Shown in pieces: positions 17,229 through 27,100 of a stretch of DNA of 64,000 bases (its first letter is position 1; each line of letters starts with the position of its first letter). Origin of the DNA: Kibdelosporangium philippinense. Its GTDB lineage: Bacteria; Actinomycetota; Actinomycetes; Mycobacteriales; Pseudonocardiaceae. The notes beneath the pieces are model-generated. The model did not search any database, was not told where the DNA came from, and saw only the letters and a list, made by a program, of their open reading frames with translations. The stretch covers positions 1,984,001-2,048,000 of the forward strand of contig NZ_JAJVCN010000001.1 in NCBI RefSeq assembly GCF_021390435.2. Reading direction: 5' to 3'. Made by a program: the position numbers and the translations under genes.

Positions 17229-18785
17229 CTAGCGCCAGGATGGGAGCCAGAGTTCGGCTTGCCAGCGGGCGTTGGTGATCGAGTCGCCGTTCAGGATCGG
17301 CCACAGCCACACGAAGTTGGCCACGACCAATCCCACGTACAGTGCCACAACGAGCAGGCCTGTCCCGCGTCTTTCGTAGCTGTCGCTGGCTTTGCCGAGG
17401 ATCTGGCCGAGCGGCAGCACCAGGCCGAGGATCAGGAAGGCCGAGACCGGCGTCATGTAGAAGAAGTACATCTGCCGGTCGAGGTTGAGGAACCACGGCA
17501 GCAGGCCTGCCAGGTAGGCCACGATGACGGCCGCGTAGCGCGAGTCCAGCTTGCCGATCATCCGCCACAGGCCCCACGCCAGCATCGGGAACGCCAGCCA
17601 CCACATCGCGGGCGTGCCGATCAGCATCGTGGCGCTCACACAGGACGACTCGCCGCAGGCCTTCGTCGTGCTGTCCCAGGAGAACAGCATCGGCCGCAGA
17701 CCCATCGGCCACGTCCACGGCTTGGACTCCCACGGGTGTTGCTGGCCAGGCTTCGTCACCAGGTTCTCGTGGAAGTTCAGGACGTTCGCGGAATAGTCGA
17801 ACAGTGACCGCAGTGCCGGACCGAACGGCCCCCACCAACCAGTCACGAGATGACGATCGATGGCGGTCTCGCTCGCGAACCACGCCCACCATGTGCCCAG
17901 GTACACCAGGACCGGAATGATCAACAGCGCCCACAGGCCGGGCAGCAGGTCGCGGCGGAGGGCGCCGACCCACGGGTTCGCGACGCCCGCGGAGCGGCGG
18001 GCGGTGGCGTCCCAGATCACGGTCATCAGGCCGAACGCGGCCACCCAATACAGGCCGCCCCACTTCGTCGCACACGCCAAACCAAGGCTGATACCCGCGG
18101 CGAAACGCCACCAGCGGAAGCCAATGCGCGGCCCGTACACGGAGTCGTTGACCCAGCCCTCGCGCATCGCGATGGCCAGGCGTTGCCGCATCTGGTCACG
18201 GTCAAGCAGCACGCAGCCGAACGCGGCGAGGATGAAGAAGGCGATGAAGATGTCCAGCATCGCCATCCGGCTCATCAGGTGCAGCACGCCGTCGCTGATC
18301 AGCAGGATTCCGGCGACCGCGCCGAGCAGGGGCGACCGGGTCAGCCTGCGCGCGATCCGCACGATCATCAGGACCATCAACGTGCCGAGGATGGCGCCGA
18401 CAAAGCGCCATCCCCAGCCCGTGTAGCCGAAAAGCCATTCACCGATCCCGATCAGCTGCTTGGCCAGCGGCGGATGGACCGTGTACTCGTAGCCAGGGTT
18501 GTCCTCGTACCAGCCGTTACGCAGCATCTGCCACGCCTGCGCGGCGTAGTACTTCTCGTCGAAGACCGGGGTGCCGTTGTGGGTCGGGATGCCGAGGTTC
18601 TGCAGCCGGACGATCCCGCCGATGACCGCGAGCACGCCCGCGACCAGCCAGCCACGCAGCCGGTCCGTCGGCATCGGTCTGACGAGCAGGCTCTCGGCCG
18701 GATCGGCACCCGGAGCTGATGTCCGGTGGTCCTCCTCCGCATGGTTGCCCGACTTGTGGTCGGACCCGGTCACGACGGCTGTCAC
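17229..18785 (-). CDS. pmt: Dolichyl-phosphate-mannose--protein mannosyltransferase
   Basis: 518 residues, GT39 family. It transfers mannose from polyprenyl-phosphate-mannose to Ser/Thr of exported proteins at the outer face of the membrane. The catalytic acidic pair is in PVFDEKYYAAQAW in the first external loop, and VHPPLAKQLI and SDGVLHLMSRMAMLDIF are conserved family segments. About ten membrane segments are visible. The C-terminal region contains MYFFYMTPVSAFLILGL, as in actinobacterial Pmt. The first 30 residues (MTAVVTGSDHKSGNHAEED) are a variable cytoplasmic tail. It lies 12 bp downstream of the DUF1062 gene, so the two may form one transcript. Confidence 0.92.
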   Translation of the reverse strand: MTAVVTGSDHKSGNHAEEDHRTSAPGADPAESLLVRPMPTDRLRGWLVAGVLAVIGGIVRLQNLGIPTHNGTPVFDEKYYAAQAWQMLRNGWYEDNPGYEYTVHPPLAKQLIGIGEWLFGYTGWGWRFVGAILGTLMVLMIVRIARRLTRSPLLGAVAGILLISDGVLHLMSRMAMLDIFIAFFILAAFGCVLLDRDQMRQRLAIAMREGWVNDSVYGPRIGFRWWRFAAGISLGLACATKWGGLYWVAAFGLMTVIWDATARRSAGVANPWVGALRRDLLPGLWALLIIPVLVYLGTWWAWFASETAIDRHLVTGWWGPFGPALRSLFDYSANVLNFHENLVTKPGQQHPWESKPWTWPMGLRPMLFSWDSTTKACGESSCVSATMLIGTPAMWWLAFPMLAWGLWRMIGKLDSRYAAVIVAYLAGLLPWFLNLDRQMYFFYMTPVSAFLILGLVLPLGQILGKASDSYERRGTGLLVVALYVGLVVANFVWLWPILNGDSITNARWQAELWLPSWR

Positions 18786-18796
18786 GACACCCGATG

Positions 18797-19408
18797 TTAG
18801 GGGGTCGGCTGTGCGCGCCCGGTATCCGGTTCGTCCGCGCCGGCCACGTAGAGGGTGAAGTCTTCGCGGGCCTTCGCGTCAAGGGCCATGGGCAGGCGGA
18901 TCCGCCCCGAGCCGACCATGCCGCGCACGGCGGACCGGCTCAGGCCGAACCCGCTCGTCAGCAGCTTCTCGACCCGGATGGGCGCCGGGAGCTCGAACCT
19001 GACCAGGACCTCGAGTGCCGGATCATCGGGCGCGAGCTCGTAGAACGGCATGTCGGTGTGCAGCTGCCAGGTACCGGTCCAGTCGAGCCGGTGTCCCGCC
19101 CCCAGCACCAGCTCACGCACCATGGCCGGGTCGTTGTTCTCGAACGTCAGCAGCCGGTCGTGGTCGAGCGCGTGCACGTGGATGCGCTCGTGGACGGCGA
19201 TTTTCGACGTGCGGCCGCACTGCTCACAGCCGATCAGCAGCCAGACGTCGAGGAGCTTGCCGTTCGCGTTCATCCGGATCTTTCCGGTGGGATGGTGCCG
19301 GGTCGAGCGGCACGACACGCATGGTTTGACGATGGCTGGCAGGCCGAGCTCGCTGATCACCCACAGCGATTTCCAGTCGACGTCCGCGGGCACACGGGTA
19401 CTACTCAT
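18797..19408 (-). CDS. DUF1062 domain-containing protein
   Basis: 203 residues. The N-terminal part has two Cys-x-x-Cys pairs (KPCVSCRS and IGCEQCGRTSKI), probably binding one zinc ion; the remainder is an alpha/beta domain ending with SRSAVRGMVGSGRIRLP. This arrangement matches DUF1062, whose function is unknown. The ATG at 19408 (MSSTRVPADVDW) was chosen because upstream in-frame residues are Arg/His-rich and overlap a hairpin. It lies immediately upstream of pmt on the same strand. Confidence 0.8.
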   Translation of the reverse strand: MSSTRVPADVDWKSLWVISELGLPAIVKPCVSCRSTRHHPTGKIRMNANGKLLDVWLLIGCEQCGRTSKIAVHERIHVHALDHDRLLTFENNDPAMVRELVLGAGHRLDWTGTWQLHTDMPFYELAPDDPALEVLVRFELPAPIRVEKLLTSGFGLSRSAVRGMVGSGRIRLPMALDAKAREDFTLYVAGADEPDTGRAQPTP

Positions 19409-19839
19409 GACGCGTTCCAGGGGTCTATGGCGGAGGCAGCGGGGTGCCTCCGCAAGCCAGTGGCGGATGGCCAGCGCGCGAATGCGGAGCACGCCGGCTG
19501 GCACGACGTGGCACGTCACGTCGCGTGAAGGGCAATGAGAAGCACGCCTGAGGGCGTGCGCCACTGGTTACCGACCCATGCGCGTCATGGTGGTGACCGC
19601 CGGGCGGTCCGGCAACCGATTTTCCTAGGGACCAAGGTCGGTCGTTGCCGCTTGTTCGCTGTCATTTTCCTGTGGTTTTCACAACCGCGGGAGAGGTTGC
19701 AATACCGGCATTTCTCGCCGCTATTTCAGTGAATTCAGGCGTCCGGCGCACATGAGACTGTGTGATGTGTTCGAGTGCGCGGAAATTGTCGCGACTTCGC
19801 GCAGGTCAACGCGCGCGAAGTGGCCTCGCTCGCCGCTTG
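19409..19839. other. Gene-free stretch with two hairpins
   Basis: No convincing gene was found. Two strong inverted repeats are present: GCGGAGGCA-gcgggg-TGCCTCCGC (19430-19453), directly upstream of the DUF1062 start and therefore in its leader, and GCACGCC-tgag-GGCGTGC (19542-19559). The segment around 19610-19740 is noticeably AT-richer than its surroundings. Confidence 0.5.
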
Positions 19840-19986
19840 GCGGAGCACTCCCTCTGGCCGAACTTCTCCGAGGTACCGGCAGGCTTGCGGACCGTGCACG
19901 GCCCCGATACCCGCCAATCCTGCCTCGACTACGTAGAAACCAACTGGACGGACATGCGGCCGAAAAGCCTGGCCCAAGAAATGAAG
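19840..19986 (+). pseudogene. N-terminally truncated MbtH-like protein remnant
   Basis: In one frame the sequence reads AEHSLWPNFSEVPAG, then TVHGPDTRQSCLDYVE, then NWTDMRPKSLAQEM. This is the body of an MbtH protein: HSLWP, the conserved P-x-G, the CLDY segment and W-T-D-x-R-P-x-S are all present. The usual first 20 or so residues (NPFDD...VNDEGQ) are missing in all frames; upstream residues are Arg/Ala-rich non-family sequence. The frame has no stop after the family end and runs into the DUF6221 frame. It is therefore a decayed or truncated second mbtH, about 7.4 kb left of the intact one, and may mark an older boundary of the NRPS cluster. Confidence 0.7.
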
Positions 19987-20023
19987 GTAAGTAAAGGGCA
20001 GCCGAGTTCCTTATGCTCGCCGG

Positions 20024-20185
20024 AGCTGGGCGGTCGACGGGGGCTCGGTGGTCGGCGCAGGAGGCTCGGCGTGCCGCTCGCGCTCGGCGGGCCCAAGGCC
20101 CGAGCCTCGAGCCCGAGTACCGAGCACTCAGCCTCGAATCTCGAGGCCTCAGCGGGCGGAGGCTTGAGGCGAGCGTCGAGTGGCT
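20024..20185. repeat. Low-complexity GGCTCG/CTCGAG-rich tract
   Basis: The stretch is built from short permutations of CTCGAG, CGAGC and GGCTCGG in both orientations (for example GCCTCGAGCCCGAGTACCGAG and CCTCGAATCTCGAGGCCTC). It lies between the mbtH remnant and the DUF6221 gene and looks like non-coding, slippage-prone sequence with many small self-complementary runs. Confidence 0.5.
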
Positions 20186-20196
20186 ATCCCGGGAGT

Positions 20197-20514
20197 ATGG
20201 CTGACTTGGATGACCTCAGTGCCTTCGTGCTTGCTCGGCTTGATGAGGATGAGCGGCGGTTTGATGCGGGCGAGCTGCCTCACCTTGATGAGGCCGAGCG
20301 GCACGGCCGCATTCGGATCATGTATGCCGAGCAGGGCGAAGGGCTGCTGGTGGCGGCTGATCCGGTCGAGGCACGGGAAGAACGCGTCCCTGTCCCGTTT
20401 CCGGACAAGGTCGCGTTCCTGCGTGCCGAGGCTAGGGTGATGCGGGATCCCGACGTGCTGAAACTGGTCGCATCTGTGTACAACGCTCACCCGGATTGGG
20501 GGCGTGTTAGCTGA
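20197..20514 (+). CDS. DUF6221 family protein
   Basis: 105 residues, acidic. The opening MADLDDLSAFVLARLDEDER is the hallmark of this actinobacterial family of small cytoplasmic proteins, and the C-terminal DPDVLKLVASVYNAHPDW is equally typical. Function unknown; copies are often scattered near mobile or accessory regions. The start at 20197 is the only good one; the frame upstream belongs to low-complexity sequence. The stop overlaps the end of the convergent sulfotransferase gene. Confidence 0.75.
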   Translation: MADLDDLSAFVLARLDEDERRFDAGELPHLDEAERHGRIRIMYAEQGEGLLVAADPVEAREERVPVPFPDKVAFLRAEARVMRDPDVLKLVASVYNAHPDWGRVS

Positions 20515-21217
20515 GGCGGTGACGGGCGAGGGCGTCGTAGAACGGTTGGTGATGGGCGGCGACGCGGCGCAAGTGCTCGTTGTTGTCCGGTGTCGCGCGT
20601 TCCTTGGGCGCCTGCGCCACCAGACCGCTGCTGCCTGCTACTTCCGCATGCCACTGGTTTGTTCGATGCCAGTTTGTTTGTTCGCCTGGGTTCCAGTGCA
20701 TTGCCTCGGGTTTGAACGATAGGCCGACTCGTTCGCAGTACGCCTTCACCGTTGCCTCTGGATTGGCTACGAGGTCGTCGCCGTCGATCACCACAGGGAC
20801 CTCCCCTGTGACTGACCGGACGGCCGAGAAGATGTCGTGCAGATACTCGAATCCGTATTCGTCCATGGTCGCAGAGGCGTTCATCGCGTAGTGCGACGAG
20901 ATCGCGCCATGGGGCTCCCGGATCATGAACGTATTGATCACCTCGGTGAACAAGCGCTTGTCCGACAGCAGTGACGTGTACTTGTAGTCCGATGTGTCCT
21001 TCACGAACACCCGGCGCTCGTTGGCATTCACGTCCAGGATCGCGTCGAGCAGCTCGATCGGGGATGTCGCGTGCCGACCGGCGAGGGTGAAGTGGCCGTC
21101 CACCTGCAGATACGAGAATGGTTCGTGTGCCACTTCGAGGTCGCCGCGTTCGAGCATGATGCGCAGGAACGCCGTCGACCGCGACCGGGGAACGGCCCAC
21201 AGCACGATCGGCTTCAC
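20507..21217 (-). CDS. PAPS-dependent sulfotransferase family protein
   Basis: 236 residues. The PAPS 5'-phosphosulfate loop is at the very N-terminus (IVLWAVPRSRSTAFLRIM, with the P-R-S-R-S-T signature), and the 3'-phosphate region is FMIREPHGAISSHYAMN (R-x-P...S). The rest is a short sulfotransferase fold. The group transfers sulfate from PAPS to small molecules; the acceptor is unknown. The GTG start overlaps the aldo/keto reductase stop (GTGA), so translation is probably coupled. It is the last gene of the three-gene unit divergent from the NRPS operon. PAPS-forming cysD-cysNC lie about 18 kb away. Confidence 0.8.
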   Translation of the reverse strand: MKPIVLWAVPRSRSTAFLRIMLERGDLEVAHEPFSYLQVDGHFTLAGRHATSPIELLDAILDVNANERRVFVKDTSDYKYTSLLSDKRLFTEVINTFMIREPHGAISSHYAMNASATMDEYGFEYLHDIFSAVRSVTGEVPVVIDGDDLVANPEATVKAYCERVGLSFKPEAMHWNPGEQTNWHRTNQWHAEVAGSSGLVAQAPKERATPDNNEHLRRVAAHHQPFYDALARHRLS

Positions 21218-22197
21218 TGCGACCACTCCGTGGGCTGGCGGTCCCAACGATGATCACGCAACTGTGCCATGAGTTCCTCGCTCAAGGGTTCGGCGTCACT
21301 GGTCGAAATGTTGCTACGCACGTGTTTTACGTTGCGCATGCCCGGGATCACGGTCGTCACATCCGGGTTCTGGAGGATGAAGCGCAACGCGAGTTCCGGC
21401 ATCGTCATGCCCGCGGGCACGATCTGCGCCAGCCGTTGCGCGCGTTCCACACTCGGGATGAGGTTTTCCGGAACAAAATAGGTATTGCGCCAGTCGCCTT
21501 CGGCCCAGCGGCTGTCGCGCGTCAAGGTGCCGGTGAGCGTTCCTTCATCGAACGGCACCCGCGCGATCACCGCGATGTCCAACTCACGGCACGCCGGGAA
21601 CAGTTCGTCCTCAGGGGACTGATCAAAGATGTTGTAGATCACCTGCACCGAGTCGATCAGGCCGGTCTGCAGGGTCTGCAACACATTCCATGGTTCCCAA
21701 CGGTTGACGCTGATCCCGACGCCCTTGATCAACCCGCGTTCCTTCATCTCCACGATGGCGTCTTGCCATGTCGCGTCATGTGCCCACGCGTCCTCCCAGA
21801 CATGGAACTGGAACAGATCCACGCTCGGCACGTCCAGCCCTTTCAGGCTGTGGTGCAGGTATTCCCAGAGATGGTCCGGCGGGTACACATCGGACAGTTT
21901 TGAGTCCCGAGTGGATGGGAAAGCGCGGTCCTTCGGTGGCGGCTTGGTTGCGATGTTCAGGCCGCGATCCGGGTGCCGTTTCACCAACTGCCCCAACAAC
22001 TCTTCGCTGTGACCGCGGCCGTAGATCCACGCGGTGTCGAAGAACGTGCAGCCGAGACGCACTGCCTCGTCGAGGGCCGTGTTGCCGTGCGAGTCGTCGG
22101 CGCCGGTCCAGCCGCCCTCGCCGCCTGCGATACCCCACATACCGTAGCCGACATCGCTGACTTTCCAGCCCAGTCGGCCGAATCGGCGTTCACGCAT
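21214..22197 (-). CDS. Aldo/keto reductase
   Basis: 327 residues, a TIM-barrel NADPH-dependent carbonyl reductase. The catalytic Asp and Tyr lie in TFFDTAWIYGRGHSEELLG, the Lys in NIATKPPP, and the His in LFQFHVWEDAW. The NADPH-binding C-terminal part is NPDVTTVIPGMRNVKHV. It belongs to the large bacterial group often annotated as general stress or L-glyceraldehyde reductases. Beside an NRPS with a terminal reductase domain, a role in reducing a released aldehyde to an alcohol is attractive but unproven. It sits 9 bp after the ArgG-like gene. Confidence 0.88.
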   Translation of the reverse strand: MRERRFGRLGWKVSDVGYGMWGIAGGEGGWTGADDSHGNTALDEAVRLGCTFFDTAWIYGRGHSEELLGQLVKRHPDRGLNIATKPPPKDRAFPSTRDSKLSDVYPPDHLWEYLHHSLKGLDVPSVDLFQFHVWEDAWAHDATWQDAIVEMKERGLIKGVGISVNRWEPWNVLQTLQTGLIDSVQVIYNIFDQSPEDELFPACRELDIAVIARVPFDEGTLTGTLTRDSRWAEGDWRNTYFVPENLIPSVERAQRLAQIVPAGMTMPELALRFILQNPDVTTVIPGMRNVKHVRSNISTSDAEPLSEELMAQLRDHRWDRQPTEWSQ

Positions 22198-22206
22198 CCC
22201 TTCCTC

Positions 22207-23370
22207 CTAAACTGTGGTCACCTTGCTCCACCGGTTGCCGCCCGAGCCGAACCGGGTCTGTTGCGGTACCACGTTTCCCGCAACCTCCATACCTTCGACC
22301 TGAGCGAGTCCACGGTGGACGGACAGGGTCACGGTTCCGCTGATGTCACCGACGAGCCGGTCGACCGCGTCGCGCGCCGCGCATGCGGCCGGTTCGAGCC
22401 AGCGGCCTTCGTACATCGCGGCGCCAAGCACGACGGACAGGCGGTCGTAGAGATCGCGGCTTGCCACGTCAAGGCTGGCCTGCAGAAGGCGGGTCCACGC
22501 GCGGTCGAGCAATTCAAGGCCGGGCGCTTCGTAGATACCACGGCAGACCGTGCCGATGATGCGGCGTTCGACCACATCGCACAGCCAGATCCCATGCCGC
22601 GCACCGATTTCGTTGGCCTCCGTCATCCACTCCAGGGGCTCGGACCCGCTTCCGTTGACGTCGGCGACAAGGCCATCGCGGAAGGTGACCGTGACAGTCT
22701 CCGGGTCGGCCGCGGTTTGCCCAGGCCATCTGCTCCATCGTGGATCGAGCTTGGTTACCGGCGTTTCCAGGTCTTCAAGCTCGGCCGACTCGTGTGAGAT
22801 ACCAGCGAGATTGGCGTCGGTTGACCGCACATCACTGCTGCCGGGATCGAGCGACAACTTGTGCTCGATGACGGCCTTGAGCATTGCCTCCCGATGGGGG
22901 AACCGCTCCAAGGCCTGTGGGTCTGTCCACGGCTCGACGATCGACAGTTCCGGCGCGACTTCGGTGCCGTAGCGCGCGAAGCGGCGCTGATCGTTGCCTC
23001 CGCCGACGCACCCGTGCGCGAACATCGTGCACCCGTCCGCACGCATCAACGGCGCCAGTTCGCTGACGAGGACGAAACGCGCGGCGCCGGTCGTATTCCA
23101 GTAGCCGCCGTCGTGGCTGGCGCGGCATCGGAGCAGATCCGAGGCCACCGCGGCCATCGTCGATCGCAAATCCACCAGTACGACTTCGGCGCCGAAGGCT
23201 CGTAAGGAAGAAATCAGTTCGTCTATTGTGGAGCGGTCCGCTTGGCCGATGTCGGCGACATAATGTGTCGTCGGGGCCGGCAGTTCGGTCAGCCAGACGC
23301 CGACGGCCAGCGAGGACAGTCCACCCGCCTGGAACAATCCAATTCGTTCATTGTCATTCGCGTGCACCAC
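22207..23370 (-). CDS. Argininosuccinate synthase-like protein
   Basis: 387 residues (ArgG is about 400). Family segments are recognisable: the ATP region near the N-terminus, THYVADIGQ (ArgG has ADVGQ), the citrulline/aspartate segment MFAHGCVGGGNDQRRF (ArgG has HGCTGKGNDQVRF), PELSIVEPWTD, and the STDANLAGISHE equivalent of SIDENLWGRS. The ATP-pyrophosphatase motif, SGGLDTS in ArgG, is here AGGLSSL, so the Ser and Asp are both replaced. ArgG joins citrulline and aspartate; this paralogue may join other substrates or be weak. No argininosuccinate lyase is nearby, arguing against arginine biosynthesis. The GTG at 23370 follows GGGGAG. It is the first gene of the unit divergent from the NRPS operon. 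Confidence 0.75.
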   Translation of the reverse strand: MVHANDNERIGLFQAGGLSSLAVGVWLTELPAPTTHYVADIGQADRSTIDELISSLRAFGAEVVLVDLRSTMAAVASDLLRCRASHDGGYWNTTGAARFVLVSELAPLMRADGCTMFAHGCVGGGNDQRRFARYGTEVAPELSIVEPWTDPQALERFPHREAMLKAVIEHKLSLDPGSSDVRSTDANLAGISHESAELEDLETPVTKLDPRWSRWPGQTAADPETVTVTFRDGLVADVNGSGSEPLEWMTEANEIGARHGIWLCDVVERRIIGTVCRGIYEAPGLELLDRAWTRLLQASLDVASRDLYDRLSVVLGAAMYEGRWLEPAACAARDAVDRLVGDISGTVTLSVHRGLAQVEGMEVAGNVVPQQTRFGSGGNRWSKVTTV

Positions 23371-24180
23371 AAGCTCCCCGTGAACGCTGGTTGACGTGTG
23401 TGATCCGGCGCCGAATACGCCGAACCTGCAGCCGACTGTAACGGCACGACGACGACCCGGCACGACGAACGCACGCCGGAGATCGCGTGCCCACGTCTTT
23501 TTTGGCCGGTGTCCGGCAGGAGATCCTTATGTTCTGTATCAATGTTATCCGTTGTTCTCTTATGCGTGTTGAGCTGGGCTAAGTGGTCGGTGAACGCGCT
23601 GTCCGGAATTGAAGATCGTCCTCCATTGTGGACGCTAAATGAGTTTGCTCTGTTCGGGTGACGGTTGCGTGATGACCGGATGTTCGGGTAACCGTTAAAC
23701 ATGGGGTTACGGGTTCAGGTGTCTCGGGCTGAGCCAGTCATGGGCACCTGCCGAACTGGGGTCGCCGGCCGGTCGCATGACGACCCGGCCCGATTCGTCA
23801 TGCTCGTTCTTCCCTTGTATGTCAGGCTGTTCATGTCGAAGTGGCGTACCGCGCTCGCCCGGACCGCGATCTGGGGTCGCGTCTTGCCGGTGTTGGCCGG
23901 TCGGGTCTTCGGTACGACGCAGCCGCGGGCGGCTGGGCGGTCTCGTTGGGTGCGTTGTGGACGCACCAGCGCTCGGCATGCGCATGATCGACTCGAACCG
24001 AATAGTGCCCGGCGGCTGAAAAGTGCGCCATTTCAGTCGCCATTGGAACACGACAGACACCGTTTCGGACCTTTCATCATGCGCGCCTAGTGGTGCCACG
24101 GTTCACTGAAACGCATCGAGAAGACCGCTCACCGATCTGGTGACCGAGAATCTTTTGCCAGTCGAGACAACGGGGGTGTG
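23371..24180. other. Divergent intergenic region upstream of the NRPS operon
   Basis: About 810 bp without a convincing gene. The part from 23495 to 23700 is AT-richer and likely carries promoters for both directions. It contains one GTAACC-type dyad (23688-23717). From 23701 to about 24090 the sequence is open in two opposite frames, but neither product resembles a known protein. Confidence 0.5.
23688..23717. promoter_or_regulatory. GTAACC-N18-GGTTxx dyad, copy 1
   Basis: GTAACC at 23688-23693 faces GGTTCA at 23712-23717 with the same 18-bp gap as the copies near the exporter, CGNR and cysD genes. A second GGTTAC lies inside (23705-23710). The right arm is imperfect in its last two bases, making this the weakest copy. 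Confidence 0.4.
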
Positions 24181-27100
24181 ATGCAACGCCATCAGCAGAT
24201 GCACCGAGGCGAACACGCCTTGACCGACATTCGCCCGTCACTGAGTACATCACTGGGTACATCACTGGGGCCGCGGCACGAGTTTCCCCGGCACAGTACG
24301 GTCCTTGATCTGTTCAGCGAGAAAAGGAACAACGCGCCGGACCGTCCCGCGATCCGTTATCGGGACACTGTGCTGAGCTACGCCGACCTCGATGCCGCTG
24401 CCAATACGACTGCCAATCGGCTGATCGGCAACGGCGTGTCGAAACGACAGCTGATACCGGTACTCGTCGCGGACGGCCCCGAATTCCCGACGGCGCTCTT
24501 CGGCGTGATGAAGACCGGCTCGGCCTTCGTGCCGCTCGATCCGGCATGGCCGACCGAGCGGCTCAATTCGATCATGGCCGAGCTTGCGCCACCCGCGATC
24601 GTGGTGTCACCCGCGACTGTGGACACCGTCGCCGAGCTGGAGCCCACATTCCCGGCAGTGATCGTGGACTGCGCCGAGCAGCGCGATGTGGCAGAGCCCC
24701 CACCGGGAGACCGTGCACCCGGGCCGGAGGACTTGATCTACGGGTTCTACACCTCAGGGTCGACGGGTACGCCCAAGTGCTCGCTCAACTATCACCGAGG
24801 CCTGGTCAACAGGCTGACCACGATGTCGCGCCGGTTCGGCGACGGCGCCGATCACGTGACGCTGCAGAACAGCCGGTCCACGTTCGATTCCTCGATGTGG
24901 CAGGTGTTGTGGCCGCTGGTGTCCGGCGGGCAAGTTGTCCTGCCGCACCGCGACGGCATCCTCGATCTTGAGCAGACTGCGATGACGATCGGCCGATACG
25001 GCGTCACGGTCACCGATTTCGTGCCATCCGTGCTGGCGGTGTTCGTTGCCCTGCTGGAACTACGCGAGGATCTGCGCGACGCGACGTCGAGTCTGCGGCG
25101 GATGCTGATCGGTGGCGAAGCGGCCAGCCCCGGTGCGGTGCAACGGCTGAGGGCGCTGCTGCCCGGGTTGGAGGTCACCAACACCTTCGGGCCGACCGAA
25201 TGCTCGATCGGGTCGGTCTTCCACGAGATCACCGACGCCGACGCGGACCGGATTCCGATCGGGCGCCCGATCGACAACACCGCCGCGATCGTGCTCGACG
25301 ACGACCTCAACCCAGTCCCAGTGGACACCCCTGGCGAGATATACCTGGGTGGCGAGTGCGTCGGCGCGGGCTACCTCAACGATCCCGAGCGCACCGCGCA
25401 GGTACTTGTAGACAATCCGTTCGACGAAATCCCTGGCGAGAAGCTGTACCGCACGGGCGATCTGGCGCGGCTGGGTGAAGACGGGCTGCTGTACTTCGCA
25501 GGCAGGCTCGACGAGCAAGTCAAGGTCGGCGGGGTACGAGTGGAGCTCGGCGACGTCGCATCGGCACTGACCGAGCACCCGCTGGTGGGCAGCGCGATGG
25601 CGGTCGTCCTCGGCGAATCCACGGAGTCCACTTTGGTCGGTTGCGTCACGCCACGAGCAGTGGACAACCCGCCATCCTTGGACGAGCTCCGCGAGTACGC
25701 GGCCGAGAAACTGCCCGCCGAGCAAGTGCCGCAACAGATCGTGGTGCTCGACGCGTTCCCGCTCAACCAGAACGGCAAAGCGGACCGCAAGGCATTGACG
25801 GCACTCGTGGCGGGAGAGACGACACGGCAGGCGCTCCCTGTCGACCACATCGAGCCGCCAGCCGACCCGATGGAAGAGTTGATCTGTTCAGCCTGGTGCG
25901 AAGTGCTCGGTGTGGAAAAGGTTTGCGTGATCACGCCGTTCGCCCAGTACGGCGGCGACTCGCTGATCGCCAACCGGCTCACCGTCGCAGTCAGCGCGAG
26001 GCTGGAGAAGCCGGTGCGGCCAAGGGATCTACTCGTCGCGTCGACCGTGCGCGCCCAGGCCGAGCGGCTGACCAAGGGGATCGACGACGACACCGCCGAG
26101 CTGGCCTTTGTCAAGCACGACCTTGAATGGCGCCCGCCGCAGACACTGCTGCTCACCGGCGCGACCGGATTCGTCGGCGCGCACATCCTGGCCGAGTTGC
26201 TCGAGAATCCCAACGTAGCCGTGATCTGCCTGGTGCGATGCGCTGACGAGACCGAGGGAACCCGGCGGCTGACCGAGGTTCTCGAACAATATCAGCTGAC
26301 GTCCGCTTGCCGGCTGTTACCAATGGCACTCAAGACTGGCCGGGTCGAGGTACTTCCCGGCGACCTGAGCAGCGACCTGCTTGGCCTGTCGCAAAAACAG
26401 TTCGACAAGGTCGCCTCGAACGTGTCCGGTATCGTCAACGCCGCGGGCGCGGTGAACTTCCTGTCCGGCTACGTGGACCACCGCCCGACCAACGTGGTTG
26501 GCGTGCAAGAGCTCATCAAGCTGGCCGCAGGCGGCGCGCGCGTGCACACACTGTCCACATTGAGCATCTTCCCGGCCGACGATCCGACCGGACGCATCAC
26601 CGAGGACCTCATTCCGGCGCCGGACCAAGTCACCACGGACGGCTACAACAGGTCGAAATACGTCGCCGAATGCCTGCTCGCCGACGCACGAAAGCGAGGA
26701 ATCGCCTCGGTGGCGTACCGGCTCGGCGAAGTCTGGCCACACCAATCGATCGGCCTGGCCAACCCAGGCTCACTGGCACACAACATCCTGTACGCGTGTG
26801 CGCGCGTCGGCTGCGTGTTCCAGACCGAAGCGAAGACCGACGTGACCCCAGTGGACGTGGTCAGCCAATTCGTGGCACATGTCGCGACAGGCGACATCGA
26901 TGTGCCGGACGGCACGCTGCACGTGCTGTGGCCAGGAACGCTCCATTTCGCCGAGGCATTCGAGGTCTTGGCCGACCGATGTGGACTCGAACGGGTCACC
27001 TATGCACAGTTCCGCGACCGCGTCCAAGCCGTCGCCCAGCACGACGACAGGCTCGCCGGGCTGAGCCTGCTCTTGCCCGAACCCAGCGATGGCCGCGACG

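Noticed and set aside
22207..23370. Reading the ArgG-like gene as ordinary arginine biosynthesis
   Set aside because: The ATP motif is altered, there are no other arg genes nearby, and the gene sits in a unit with a reductase and a sulfotransferase.
23701..24090. Plus-strand frame of 129 codons right after dyad copy 1, and the opposing frame 23707-24099
   Set aside because: Neither product has recognisable features or a convincing ribosome-binding site; kept as non-coding, though a leaderless small gene cannot be excluded.
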